Positions 1 through 5,742 of a stretch of 7,204 nt of DNA are shown here, one piece after another. Where the stretch lies: contig CAYQFA010000034.1 in the NCBI GenBank assembly GCA_964416665.1, positions 1 through 7,204 on the forward strand. Direction: 5' to 3'. This DNA comes from JAKAGE01 sp964416665 (GTDB lineage Bacteria > Patescibacteriota > Minisyncoccia > UBA6257 > 2-01-FULL-56-20). Every line of letters starts with the position of its first letter. Positions within the stretch are counted from its first letter, which is position 1. The position numbers were made by a program, and so were the translations under genes. The notes under the pieces were generated by a model. That model was given only the letters and a program-made list of their open reading frames with translations. It was not told where the DNA came from and made no database searches.

Positions 1-2
1 GG

Positions 3-869
3 ACCGCTACGTTCTTGATCATCACATTTTTGGCGGCCGCACCGATCGGTTGGTATTTCGTCAAGCATCCCGCCGACTTCTTCGGCCGCACCGCGGAAAT
101 TTCCGTGACGAGCACCAGTAATCCCGTCGGCATCTTTATAAAAAATGTCGGCAAAGAGCTTTTAATGCTCAATTACCGCGGCGACAGCAATTGGCGCCAG
201 AACATCAGCGGCGCGCCAGAGCTCTTCTGGCCGGTCGGCATCGTGTTCCTCGTCGGGTTCTTCCTGGGGCTTTATGCGTTATGGAAAAGTTGGTGGACCC
301 GTAAGAACGAATCCGGACGCGAGGATATGTTCCCGCTTTTTTCGCTCATTGCCATGTACGCCTGGTTCGTGCTTGCGATCCTCCCCGCCGCGGCGAGCGA
401 CGAAGGCATCCCTCACGCCCTGCGTTCCATCCTCATGCTCCCGCCCGTGATGGCCTTCGCCGCACTTGGCGGTGTCTGGCTCTATGATCTCGTCAAAAAA
501 TATTGGCATGCGAAGATCGCCGTCGTGCTCGCCGCGGCGTTCATCATTCTCGTCGGCGTCTACGGCTACGTAAATTACTTCATCGCCTGGGCGCAGAATC
601 CCAACGTTCCCGGCGCATTCAATGCCGACTACGTGACGATCGGGCAGCAGATCAATGCACTGCCCGCGAGCACACCAAAATACATTGTCGTCACCGCCGG
701 CGGCGTGCTCGCGCGAGGCATCCCCGTTCCTGCGGAGACCACCATGTTCATCACACACTCCTTTACCACGGCCGATCAGATGGCGAACAACATCCACTAT
801 TTGCTACCGGATCAAACAGGCACCATTCCTGCGGGAACACCCAGCAGCGAAATTTTCTACATCAACTAA
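3..869 (+). CDS. PMT/ArnT-like membrane glycosyltransferase, C-terminal part (5' end outside window)
   Basis: The reading frame is open to the left edge (visible from base 3), so this is the 3' part of a longer gene; the TTG at 15 is not taken as a start. About 288 residues are visible. Counting from that TTG as residue 1, hydrophobic segments lie near 2-16, 71-94, 105-126, 137-160 and 167-190, followed by a soluble tail of about 95 residues. The segment DEGIPHALRSILMLPP (129-144), between two membrane helices, resembles the conserved C-terminal membrane region of GT39/PMT and ArnT-type (GT-C fold) lipid-linked sugar transferases, which move a sugar from a polyprenyl-phosphate donor to a protein or glycolipid on the outer face of the membrane. 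The catalytic N-terminal loop is not in view, so donor and acceptor cannot be named. It is convergent with rplU; its stop TAA (867-869) lies 2 bp before a long inverted repeat. The family call is by resemblance; a multi-TM protein of another kind is possible. Confidence 0.7.
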   Translation, partial: TATFLIITFLAAAPIGWYFVKHPADFFGRTAEISVTSTSNPVGIFIKNVGKELLMLNYRGDSNWRQNISGAPELFWPVGIVFLVGFFLGLYALWKSWWTRKNESGREDMFPLFSLIAMYAWFVLAILPAAASDEGIPHALRSILMLPPVMAFAALGGVWLYDLVKKYWHAKIAVVLAAAFIILVGVYGYVNYFIAWAQNPNVPGAFNADYVTIGQQINALPASTPKYIVVTAGGVLARGIPVPAETTMFITHSFTTADQMANNIHYLLPDQTGTIPAGTPSSEIFYIN

Positions 870-871
870 AA

Positions 872-958
872 AAATCACGAAGATATAAAAATACCCTCTC
901 TCGACCTGCTGTGCGGACACAATGGTCGAGAGAGGGTATTTTTATATCTTCGTGATTT
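872..958. repeat. Perfect 35-bp inverted repeat with 17-nt spacer, covering the 3' end of rplU
   Basis: Bases 872-906 are the exact reverse complement of 924-958. The 17-base spacer (907-923) contains a further 4-bp stem, TGTG (910-913) with CACA (918-921), around a 4-base loop, so the whole 87-bp element folds almost end to end. The right arm runs into the rplU coding sequence and includes its last four full codons (ITKI) plus the stop codon; the left arm starts 2 bp after the stop of the convergent glycosyltransferase gene. The middle of the element is a terminator, but the arms extend well past what a terminator needs. The exact copying of rplU coding sequence suggests an inverted duplication, for example by template switching during replication (inference). 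Confidence 0.95.
887..943. terminator. Bidirectional intrinsic terminator between rplU and the glycosyltransferase gene
   Basis: The core stem pairs CCCTCTCTCGACC (894-906) with GGTCGAGAGAGGG (924-936). It is flanked by AAAAATA (887-893) on the left and TATTTTT (937-943) on the right, so each strand reads a GC-rich hairpin followed by a U-rich run. It sits exactly between two convergent genes, where a two-way terminator is expected. For rplU transcripts, a second T run of seven bases (complement of 868-874) follows the outer edge of the long stem and may act as a back-up. The rplU stop codon (942-944) overlaps the right-hand T run. Confidence 0.9.
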
Positions 959-1256
959 GCAACTCGGTGTAATCCTGACGATGACCCTTCTTTTTGCGCG
1001 CGCGGGTTTTGGGGTGATACTTGAAAACGATCTTTTTCTCACCACGAACATCGCCCAAAACCTTCGCTTCCGTCTTCGCGGCGGCAACGTACGGTGCGCC
1101 AATTGCAACCTTGTCCCCGACAACCGACAAGAGCACGGTGTCAAAAACGACCGTATCACCGGCCTTCACGTCCAATTTTTCCACCTTAAGCCTATCGCCG
1201 GCGGAAACGCGATATTGATGACTGCCTGTTTTGATGACTGCGAAATCTTTTGCCAT
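942..1256 (-). CDS. rplU: 50S ribosomal protein L21 (bL21)
   Basis: This 104-residue protein matches bL21 in length and along its whole sequence. It opens with MAKDFAVIKTGSHQYRVSAGD, and near the C-terminus carries the basic signature KKKGHRQDYTELQITKI (88-104), the RNA-contacting tail typical of the family. bL21 is a 23S rRNA-binding protein of the large subunit. The ATG at 1256 is chosen because bL21 proteins begin at this methionine; an in-frame ATG at 1292 would add 12 unrelated residues and run into the upstream gene. No Shine-Dalgarno motif precedes the start. A promoter-like pair lies inside the end of the upstream gene, giving a leader of roughly ten bases. The usual partner rpmA (bL27) does not follow; a strong terminator and a convergent gene do. 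The last codons lie within the 35-bp inverted repeat. Confidence 0.97.
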   Translation of the reverse strand: MAKDFAVIKTGSHQYRVSAGDRLKVEKLDVKAGDTVVFDTVLLSVVGDKVAIGAPYVAAAKTEAKVLGDVRGEKKIVFKYHPKTRARKKKGHRQDYTELQITKI

Positions 1257-1260
1257 AGCT

Positions 1261-1605
1261 TTAATTGACGTTAAGTATAGCAACAAAGGCAATAAAAAGC
1301 AATATCGCCCCTACGAGCGTGATACCCGCGACCATTTTGCCCAATATCCGATCCCGTTCGTCGAGCTCCATGGCGAGACAAAAATTTATAATAACAATAA
1401 GCACCGCAAGGATGCCCATCGTGACCACGTCCCCTATCCCACCGGTCCGCGTGATACCCTGGATGTCGTTGAAGTTGATAATGAACGGTCCGGATCCCAT
1501 GGCCTGCAGCACGGACAACATCCATAAGAACCCGCCAAGCACCAAAACCAACGCGGCAGACGAAAGGGCGGCCACCGTCCTGTGATTTAATATTTTCTTT
1601 ATCAT
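1261..1605 (-). CDS. Small conserved-type membrane protein with three predicted TM helices, function unknown
   Basis: The 114-residue product has three strongly hydrophobic segments, near 11-35, 59-79 and 90-112, with a basic N-terminus (MIKKILNHR) that favours an N-in orientation. Between TM1 and TM2 is a polar loop, FIINFNDIQGITRTGGIGD (41-59), and between TM2 and TM3 a charged segment, ELDERDRILGK (80-90), which fits a cytoplasmic loop. The layout resembles small hypothetical membrane proteins I associate with CPR genomes, but I cannot give a family name or function and none is claimed. The ATG at 1605 follows the galT stop by 32 bp and has no Shine-Dalgarno motif. Its stop lies 4 bp before rplU, and its 3' end holds the putative rplU promoter. 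SecE or another small translocase subunit was considered, but three TM helices and no matching motif speak against it. Confidence 0.75.
   Translation of the reverse strand: MIKKILNHRTVAALSSAALVLVLGGFLWMLSVLQAMGSGPFIINFNDIQGITRTGGIGDVVTMGILAVLIVIINFCLAMELDERDRILGKMVAGITLVGAILLFIAFVAILNVN
1274..1302 (-). promoter_or_regulatory. Candidate sigma-70-type promoter for rplU
   Basis: On the minus strand TTGCTT (1302-1297) and TATACT (1279-1274) are separated by 17 bp; TATACT matches the -10 consensus at five of six bases and TTGCTT keeps the TTG of the -35. It lies within the last codons of the upstream membrane-protein gene. Initiation about 7 bases downstream would leave only about 10 bases before the rplU ATG. 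This would let rplU be expressed separately from the upstream genes. Prediction by eye only. Confidence 0.5.
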
Positions 1606-1637
1606 GGTTGTGATATCGTGCTATCGGGGTTACCGCA

Positions 1638-2636
1638 TCACCAGACCTTCTCTCCGCGCAATATTGCGGCCGCGTTGTCGGGATCGATGACGTTGATATT
1701 GATCGCCGTGGATATCTCAAATCCTCCGGGTGGCGAAACGACATTCACCGGAACGATCTCGATGTGCCAATGGTGATAATCATAGTGCTCGTGAGTGGTC
1801 GGCGCATCGTGGATAAAAAAGTTCAGGTCGGGATCGTTCACGTGCCTTCGTAAGCGAAGCATTACTGACTGCAACATCGCGGCCATATCGTGGACCACGG
1901 GCAACGGCGTGTCGCGAAGCGACGACCAATGCTTTTTGGGAAGGATATTCACCTCGAACGCTTTTTTTGAGGCGTATGGAGCAATGGCAATGGCACTCGC
2001 ATTCTCGTCAACTATACGAATCTTTTTCTTTGTTTCCGCCTTCACGATATCGCAACGGACACATCGATGATGTATTTTATGGTATGCCGCGGCGCCGGCG
2101 AGCGAATGCACCACGTTCGGCGGAATGATAGGCAGGGTAAGCACCTGATAGTGAGGATGTCCTATCGATGCGCCCGCTTGCGGCCCCCAGTTACAAAAAG
2201 ATGAGACATAAGCGGTGTCCTTATTGTGCTCCATCATCTTATAGAACGACTGTAATACCTCGAACATCTTTGTGGCGTCGTGTTTGGAAAGGTCGGGAAA
2301 CGCTTTCTTGTGATCGCGGCCAATAAGGATCGCGTGGGTGCCAACCGCGGGCCGCACATGATAGATGCCGCGATCGAGCGTCACTCCCATATCCGCAGTA
2401 CGGGCGACCGCCGGATATTTGTTCGGGATCAGGACGATCTCCCAATGTTCCGGATTGGGATAGCTGATGATGGGCGGCCAATTTCCATCCATTTCCAGGT
2501 CTTCAAAGGGACACGTGCTTTTGGGAGCTCGCTTGCGCTGTTTCTTTTTCCCATCCAAAAATTTTGGACGAGAGGCGCGCGCCGGTGCCAAAATGATCCA
2601 ATCTCCCGAAATGATATCTTGTCGCAGCTCAGACAT
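1638..2636 (-). CDS. galT: Galactose-1-phosphate uridylyltransferase (GalT family)
   Basis: The product of 332 residues is close to the usual family length. GalT transfers UMP between UDP-glucose and galactose-1-phosphate through a uridylylated histidine (Leloir pathway, cytoplasm). Visible signatures are the N-terminal LRQDIISGDWIILAPARASRP (4-24), the active-site HPH at 160-162 with His162 as the likely nucleophile, the second HIT-fold half opening with CVRC (192-195), and the C-terminal HHWHIEIVP (288-296) with metal-ligand-type histidines. In the N-terminal half, the expected CxxC zinc pair reads CPFE (42-45), so the second cysteine is replaced by Glu. The ATG at 2636 is chosen because the conserved N-terminus starts there; the in-frame ATG at 2747 would overlap the mrdA 3' end and translate the hairpin. 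The gene lies 61 bp after mrdA, behind a -10-like TATAAT. A related nucleotidyltransferase acting on another sugar phosphate cannot be excluded. Confidence 0.88.
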   Translation of the reverse strand: MSELRQDIISGDWIILAPARASRPKFLDGKKKQRKRAPKSTCPFEDLEMDGNWPPIISYPNPEHWEIVLIPNKYPAVARTADMGVTLDRGIYHVRPAVGTHAILIGRDHKKAFPDLSKHDATKMFEVLQSFYKMMEHNKDTAYVSSFCNWGPQAGASIGHPHYQVLTLPIIPPNVVHSLAGAAAYHKIHHRCVRCDIVKAETKKKIRIVDENASAIAIAPYASKKAFEVNILPKKHWSSLRDTPLPVVHDMAAMLQSVMLRLRRHVNDPDLNFFIHDAPTTHEHYDYHHWHIEIVPVNVVSPPGGFEISTAININVIDPDNAAAILRGEKVW

Positions 2637-2646
2637 TATAATTGGT

Positions 2647-2652
2647 ATTATA
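2647..2652 (-). promoter_or_regulatory. Candidate -10 box for galT (near-leaderless transcript)
   Basis: The minus strand carries a perfect TATAAT at 2652-2647 in the 61-bp mrdA-galT gap, the largest gap inside the minus-strand run. Initiation about 7 bases downstream would fall near 2640, four bases before the galT ATG, giving an almost leaderless mRNA. The matching -35 position (about 2675-2670, TTCGCG) is poor, and the region is AT-rich, so chance occurrence is possible. Confidence 0.4.
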
Positions 2653-2670
2653 TAACACAATCTTGCGGTC

Positions 2671-2709
2671 GCGAAGCAGTAAGCAAAAAGCTTTTGCTTA
2701 CTGCTTCGC
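2671..2709. repeat. Perfect 18-bp inverted repeat enclosing the mrdA stop codon
   Basis: Bases 2671-2688 (GCGAAGCAGTAAGCAAAA) are the exact reverse complement of 2692-2709, with a 3-base spacer. The right arm contains the last three codons and stop of mrdA (minus strand GCG AAG CAG TAA); the left arm is the mirror copy just downstream. The minus-strand transcript would form a stable hairpin, but no U tract follows it, so it is not a canonical intrinsic terminator. It might slow RNA decay, weaken read-through into galT, or be a neutral by-product of template switching (inference). Confidence 0.93.
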
Positions 2710-4602
2710 AGCCACCATTCTGTTGTTGTAATACCAGTCAAAGACATCTTTTGCGATCGGCACGGCGTTCAAACTGCCCTGCTTGGAGTTCTCGATGAGG
2801 AGAAGGAGGGCGATCTGCGGATTGTCGCATGGAAAATATCCTACGAACAGCGCATTTTCCTCCTGGTTGTTCTGCACTTGCGCGCTGCCCGTTTTTGCGC
2901 ACGCCTGCGCGGGAAGGCCGTTCATCGTATAAGCGGTGCCCCGCGGATCCGCCACCGTCTCAAGCATCCCCTGCTGGACGTCCTTAATCTGCGGCAAAAG
3001 ATACGTCAGATCTTCGCTCACGCGCGGAGTCGAACTCGCGTTCAAGAACGGCTGGTATATCTTTCCGGCGTTCGCAATCGCATCGATGTAGCTCAAAAGC
3101 TGGACCGGCGTGACGGCAAGGGAGCCCTGCCCGATGGAGACGTTGTACGTATCACCCAACGACCACGGCCGTTTGGAAACGGTGCTCCACCAGGCCGGTG
3201 TAGGCAAAAATCCGGCGGCCTCGTTCGGCAAATCGATGCCGGTGGGTTTTCCAAGCCCGAATGTGGTCCACCAATTAAAGAGCTGGTTCGCGCCCAGTCC
3301 GGTGATGCCATAATCGACCGGATCATTGAGCGGCGGCGTGGAATATTCCGGCGAACCGCCACCAACAATGTAGAAGTAAACGTCGGACGACTGTGCGAGC
3401 GCGGATGCAAGGTTGATGTAGCCATGGGATTCCCAATCCTCGTATTTTGTTGGCGCGGATGGATCATATGGATTAGGGACCATAAGATATCCGGGAGAAT
3501 ATAATTCGCGGTCGGGCGTAATGATGCCCTCCTTCAATGCCGCAACGCCAACGAGCGGCTTGATGGTGGATCCCGGCTGATATTGTCCCGAAACGATCCT
3601 GTTGAAGAGCGGCTTATCGGAAGAAGTGAGATAGTTCTCGATCTCGACGGTATCGCTCGCCGGCGCCGAAAAGGCATTGTTATCGAAACCGGGCAGATTG
3701 ACGAGAGAAAGCACCGCGCCGGTCTGGGGATCGATCGCGAGACCGACGCCCACCTGCCTTCCTAGCACCGCAAGCTCGCTCTGTATCCTGTTGTATAAAT
3801 ATGTCTGTAGCCCTCCGTCGATCGTCAATTTTACCGACGCACCGAGCGTCGCCGTCGTCTGCTGTTTCGACTGCAACACGCTCCCCTGTGCATTTTTGAA
3901 TTGGATGTGAATGCCCGACACGCCTTGTAAGGTGCTGTTGTAATACTCCTCGATGCCGGTCTTGCCGACAATGTCGCTCGTCGCTAGTGTGGGATCTTGT
4001 TCAAGGTCTCCCTGCGTTACACGGCCCGTATAACCGACCACCGATGAAAAAATAGGACCATTCGGATACACGCGCTCGAAATCGCTTTGGATGCTTATGG
4101 TCGGCAAAGCAAGCGCCTGAAGATTCACCAATTGTGTCTGGTCCAGATCATCGACCAGGACGACTGGCGTCGCAAAGTCCTGCGATTCGCTTTGCTTCAG
4201 CGCGTCCCATATCGTGCCGGACGCCACGCCGAGGATGGTCTGCGCCGCGGCGATCGTGCTGGTTTGCAGATCGGGCTGCGCCAAAAAGACCTGCGGATCA
4301 AGGATCGCCGCGAACGCCGCTTTATTCTCCACCAGCGCATCCCCTTCGCTGTCGTAGATGATGCCACGAGGTGCCGGGGTCGCCTGTTCCTGTGCGGCAT
4401 TTCCTTCCGCACGTGCGGCATAATATCCGCCGCTCAGAATGGAGAGATAGGCCACCCGGCCGAAGACAATGAGCGCGACAAAGAACAGCACTATGCCAAG
4501 ATGCCAGAGCGACGAGTTGCCGATGGGAACCTCGACCATGCTGAGGTCCTGGCTCCAGTCATCGTTCAATGATTCTTCAAATGGGATATCCGGTTTTTTC
4601 AT
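2698..4602 (-). CDS. mrdA: Penicillin-binding protein 2, class B peptidoglycan transpeptidase of the elongasome
   Basis: The 634-residue product is of normal size for PBP2. A short cytoplasmic tail is followed by one TM helix (about 33-55), then the pedestal/dimerization domain (about 75-245, with APRGIIYDSEGDAL at 77-90 as the typical start), then the transpeptidase domain (about 255-625). The three penicillin-binding motifs are present: STIK at 345-348 with the acylated Ser345, SSD at 405-407, and KTG at 570-572 followed by SAQV. The enzyme cross-links peptidoglycan stem peptides outside the membrane during lateral growth and is the target of beta-lactams. It starts 15 bp after mreD, consistent with one mre operon; rodA, often adjacent, is absent and galT follows. 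Its only two cysteines, Cys568 and Cys592, flank the KTG strand pair and could form a disulfide. The last codons are part of an 18-bp inverted repeat. No Shine-Dalgarno motif at normal spacing is seen. Confidence 0.95.
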   Translation of the reverse strand: MKKPDIPFEESLNDDWSQDLSMVEVPIGNSSLWHLGIVLFFVALIVFGRVAYLSILSGGYYAARAEGNAAQEQATPAPRGIIYDSEGDALVENKAAFAAILDPQVFLAQPDLQTSTIAAAQTILGVASGTIWDALKQSESQDFATPVVLVDDLDQTQLVNLQALALPTISIQSDFERVYPNGPIFSSVVGYTGRVTQGDLEQDPTLATSDIVGKTGIEEYYNSTLQGVSGIHIQFKNAQGSVLQSKQQTTATLGASVKLTIDGGLQTYLYNRIQSELAVLGRQVGVGLAIDPQTGAVLSLVNLPGFDNNAFSAPASDTVEIENYLTSSDKPLFNRIVSGQYQPGSTIKPLVGVAALKEGIITPDRELYSPGYLMVPNPYDPSAPTKYEDWESHGYINLASALAQSSDVYFYIVGGGSPEYSTPPLNDPVDYGITGLGANQLFNWWTTFGLGKPTGIDLPNEAAGFLPTPAWWSTVSKRPWSLGDTYNVSIGQGSLAVTPVQLLSYIDAIANAGKIYQPFLNASSTPRVSEDLTYLLPQIKDVQQGMLETVADPRGTAYTMNGLPAQACAKTGSAQVQNNQEENALFVGYFPCDNPQIALLLLIENSKQGSLNAVPIAKDVFDWYYNNRMVAAKQ

Positions 4603-4617
4603 GACACTTTTTAGTAC

Positions 4618-5049
4618 CTACCGCTTGGTGATGCGGTACATGACCCAGAATATCAATTCTCCGGCGATCAGACTTCCAAAAAGATCCTCCAAAAATGCGA
4701 CAGGGTCATTCAGAAAAAAGTGCGGCGCGATGACGATATAAAAGACAAAAAGTCCGCACGTGATCGCAATGGGAACGGTCACCCAACGTTGCGAACGGAA
4801 TGCGCCGTGGAGGGCGAATATCAAAAGCGGGATGAACGCGAAGAGAAAGATCTCCATACTCATCGCCGGTTGCCAATTGACGACCAATACCCCGAAGAGG
4901 ACAAAAAGGGCCATTTCCCAAAAATCGAAAAAGAACGCGAAAACGATCAGTGCCGTGAGGACGAGGTTGAAAAAGATCCCTCCGCCCGCCAACCAGAACT
5001 GGATGCCGCTCGCAAGAATAAGGATAAGAAGGGCGATGGCAGGACGCAT
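4618..5049 (-). CDS. mreD: Rod shape-determining membrane protein MreD
   Basis: This is a very hydrophobic 143-residue protein, slightly short for MreD, which is often around 160 residues. Hydrophobic segments lie near 3-21, 24-43, 45-58, 66-83, 90-108 and 122-139. Few polar positions interrupt them, and there is no soluble domain. MreD sequences diverge strongly, so the call rests mainly on position: it lies directly between mreC (2-bp gap) and the PBP2 gene (15-bp gap), in the classic mreB-mreC-mreD-mrdA order. MreD is an inner-membrane component that works with MreC in controlling PBP2/RodA activity. The ATG at 5049 is the natural start after the mreC TAA, and the tight spacing suggests translational coupling with mreC. 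No Shine-Dalgarno motif is visible; an ATAATA run immediately precedes the ATG. Confidence 0.85.
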   Translation of the reverse strand: MRPAIALLILILASGIQFWLAGGGIFFNLVLTALIVFAFFFDFWEMALFVLFGVLVVNWQPAMSMEIFLFAFIPLLIFALHGAFRSQRWVTVPIAITCGLFVFYIVIAPHFFLNDPVAFLEDLFGSLIAGELIFWVMYRITKR

Positions 5050-5051
5050 TA

Positions 5052-5732
5052 TTATTGTCTTTGAATAACGACGGTTTGGATACTGTTGACGTCATAGGGA
5101 AAACGAAGCGAAGCCTGTTCAAAGAGGCTATCTGCGGACGTGCTTGTCGCGTCCACCTCGCCGATCGGAAGACCATAAGGAAATCCAAGGCCAGCGGCAT
5201 AGACAATGTCTCCCGGGCTCACGAGCGAGCCTTTTGTGATCGATCCAATGACGGGGCAGAGACTCCCCTGTAACAGCCCGTCATAACCTTTCGCACCGAT
5301 ACGCACCGGCATCTTGAAATCATTATCGAAAATGGTCTGCACGAGCGCACTATCATGCCAGACGCTTTGTACCTGCCCCACAAGCATCCCCTGGAAAAGC
5401 ACCGCGCTTCCCGTGGCAACACCCTGGTCAGACCCCACGTTCACGGTCAATTCGTTTTTAAAATTGAACGGGTAACGCGAATACACCATGGCGCGGATAT
5501 CACCCGATGTGGACGTCGGCAGTTCCGACTGCAGTGTTTGCACTTGCGCAAGCTCCGCCTTTAACGTGTCATTCTCTGCGGCGATATTCTGATCATCAGA
5601 TGAGATCGCGTTTGATGCCGAGAAGAACTGGCGCAACTTCCAGCCATAGGATGGCGCAAAAATAATAAAAAACAGGAGCACGATGCAGAGCCCACACAAA
5701 AGCACGATGTTGGATTTTCGTTCTCTCGTCAT
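5052..5732 (-). CDS. mreC: Rod shape-determining protein MreC
   Basis: This is a bitopic protein of 226 residues, shorter than most MreC proteins (roughly 280 or more). It has a basic N-terminus (MTRERKSN), a TM helix at about 9-26, a short predicted coiled coil around 48-72, and then the two-lobed beta-barrel MreC domain. Family-like stretches are LTVNVGSDQGVATGSAV (95-111), GMLVGQV (115-121) and GDIVYAAGLGFPYGLPIGEV (174-193). MreC forms extracytoplasmic filaments that bind and activate PBP2, linking the cytoplasmic MreB filament to cell-wall synthesis. The shortness comes from a brief coiled coil and little C-terminal extension, which looks like a reduced but complete version and not a truncation. 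It lies 21 bp after mreB and 2 bp before mreD. A hairpin covering the mreB stop ends about ten bases before this ATG, and no Shine-Dalgarno motif is present. Confidence 0.94.
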   Translation of the reverse strand: MTRERKSNIVLLCGLCIVLLFFIIFAPSYGWKLRQFFSASNAISSDDQNIAAENDTLKAELAQVQTLQSELPTSTSGDIRAMVYSRYPFNFKNELTVNVGSDQGVATGSAVLFQGMLVGQVQSVWHDSALVQTIFDNDFKMPVRIGAKGYDGLLQGSLCPVIGSITKGSLVSPGDIVYAAGLGFPYGLPIGEVDATSTSADSLFEQASLRFPYDVNSIQTVVIQRQ

Positions 5733-5742
5733 AATGTAGATA

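Noticed and set aside
279..797. Minus-strand open frame of 172 codons opposite the glycosyltransferase gene
   Set aside because: The plus-strand frame has clear membrane helices; this frame is Arg/Gly/Asp/His-rich without any domain and is a shadow.
1257..1292. Upstream in-frame ATG for rplU at 1292, adding 12 residues
   Set aside because: bL21 begins at the MAKDFAVIKTG methionine; the extra residues are unlike the family and the putative promoter would lie inside them.
1606..1637. Partial inverted repeats in the gap between galT and the three-TM gene
   Set aside because: The arms are only about five bases before a bulge, with no T run; no support for a terminator.
2637..2747. Upstream in-frame ATG for galT at 2747, adding 37 residues
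   Set aside because: The extension would overlap the mrdA 3' end and translate the inverted repeat; GalT proteins start at the SELRQD-type N-terminus encoded from 2636.
2280..2798. Plus-strand open frame of 172 codons across the galT/mrdA junction
   Set aside because: It is antisense to galT and the mrdA end, crosses the hairpin, and has no recognisable motif.
4087..4572. Plus-strand open frame of 161 codons opposite the 5' part of mrdA
   Set aside because: It is antisense to the TM and pedestal region of PBP2; its translation is Arg-rich and unstructured.
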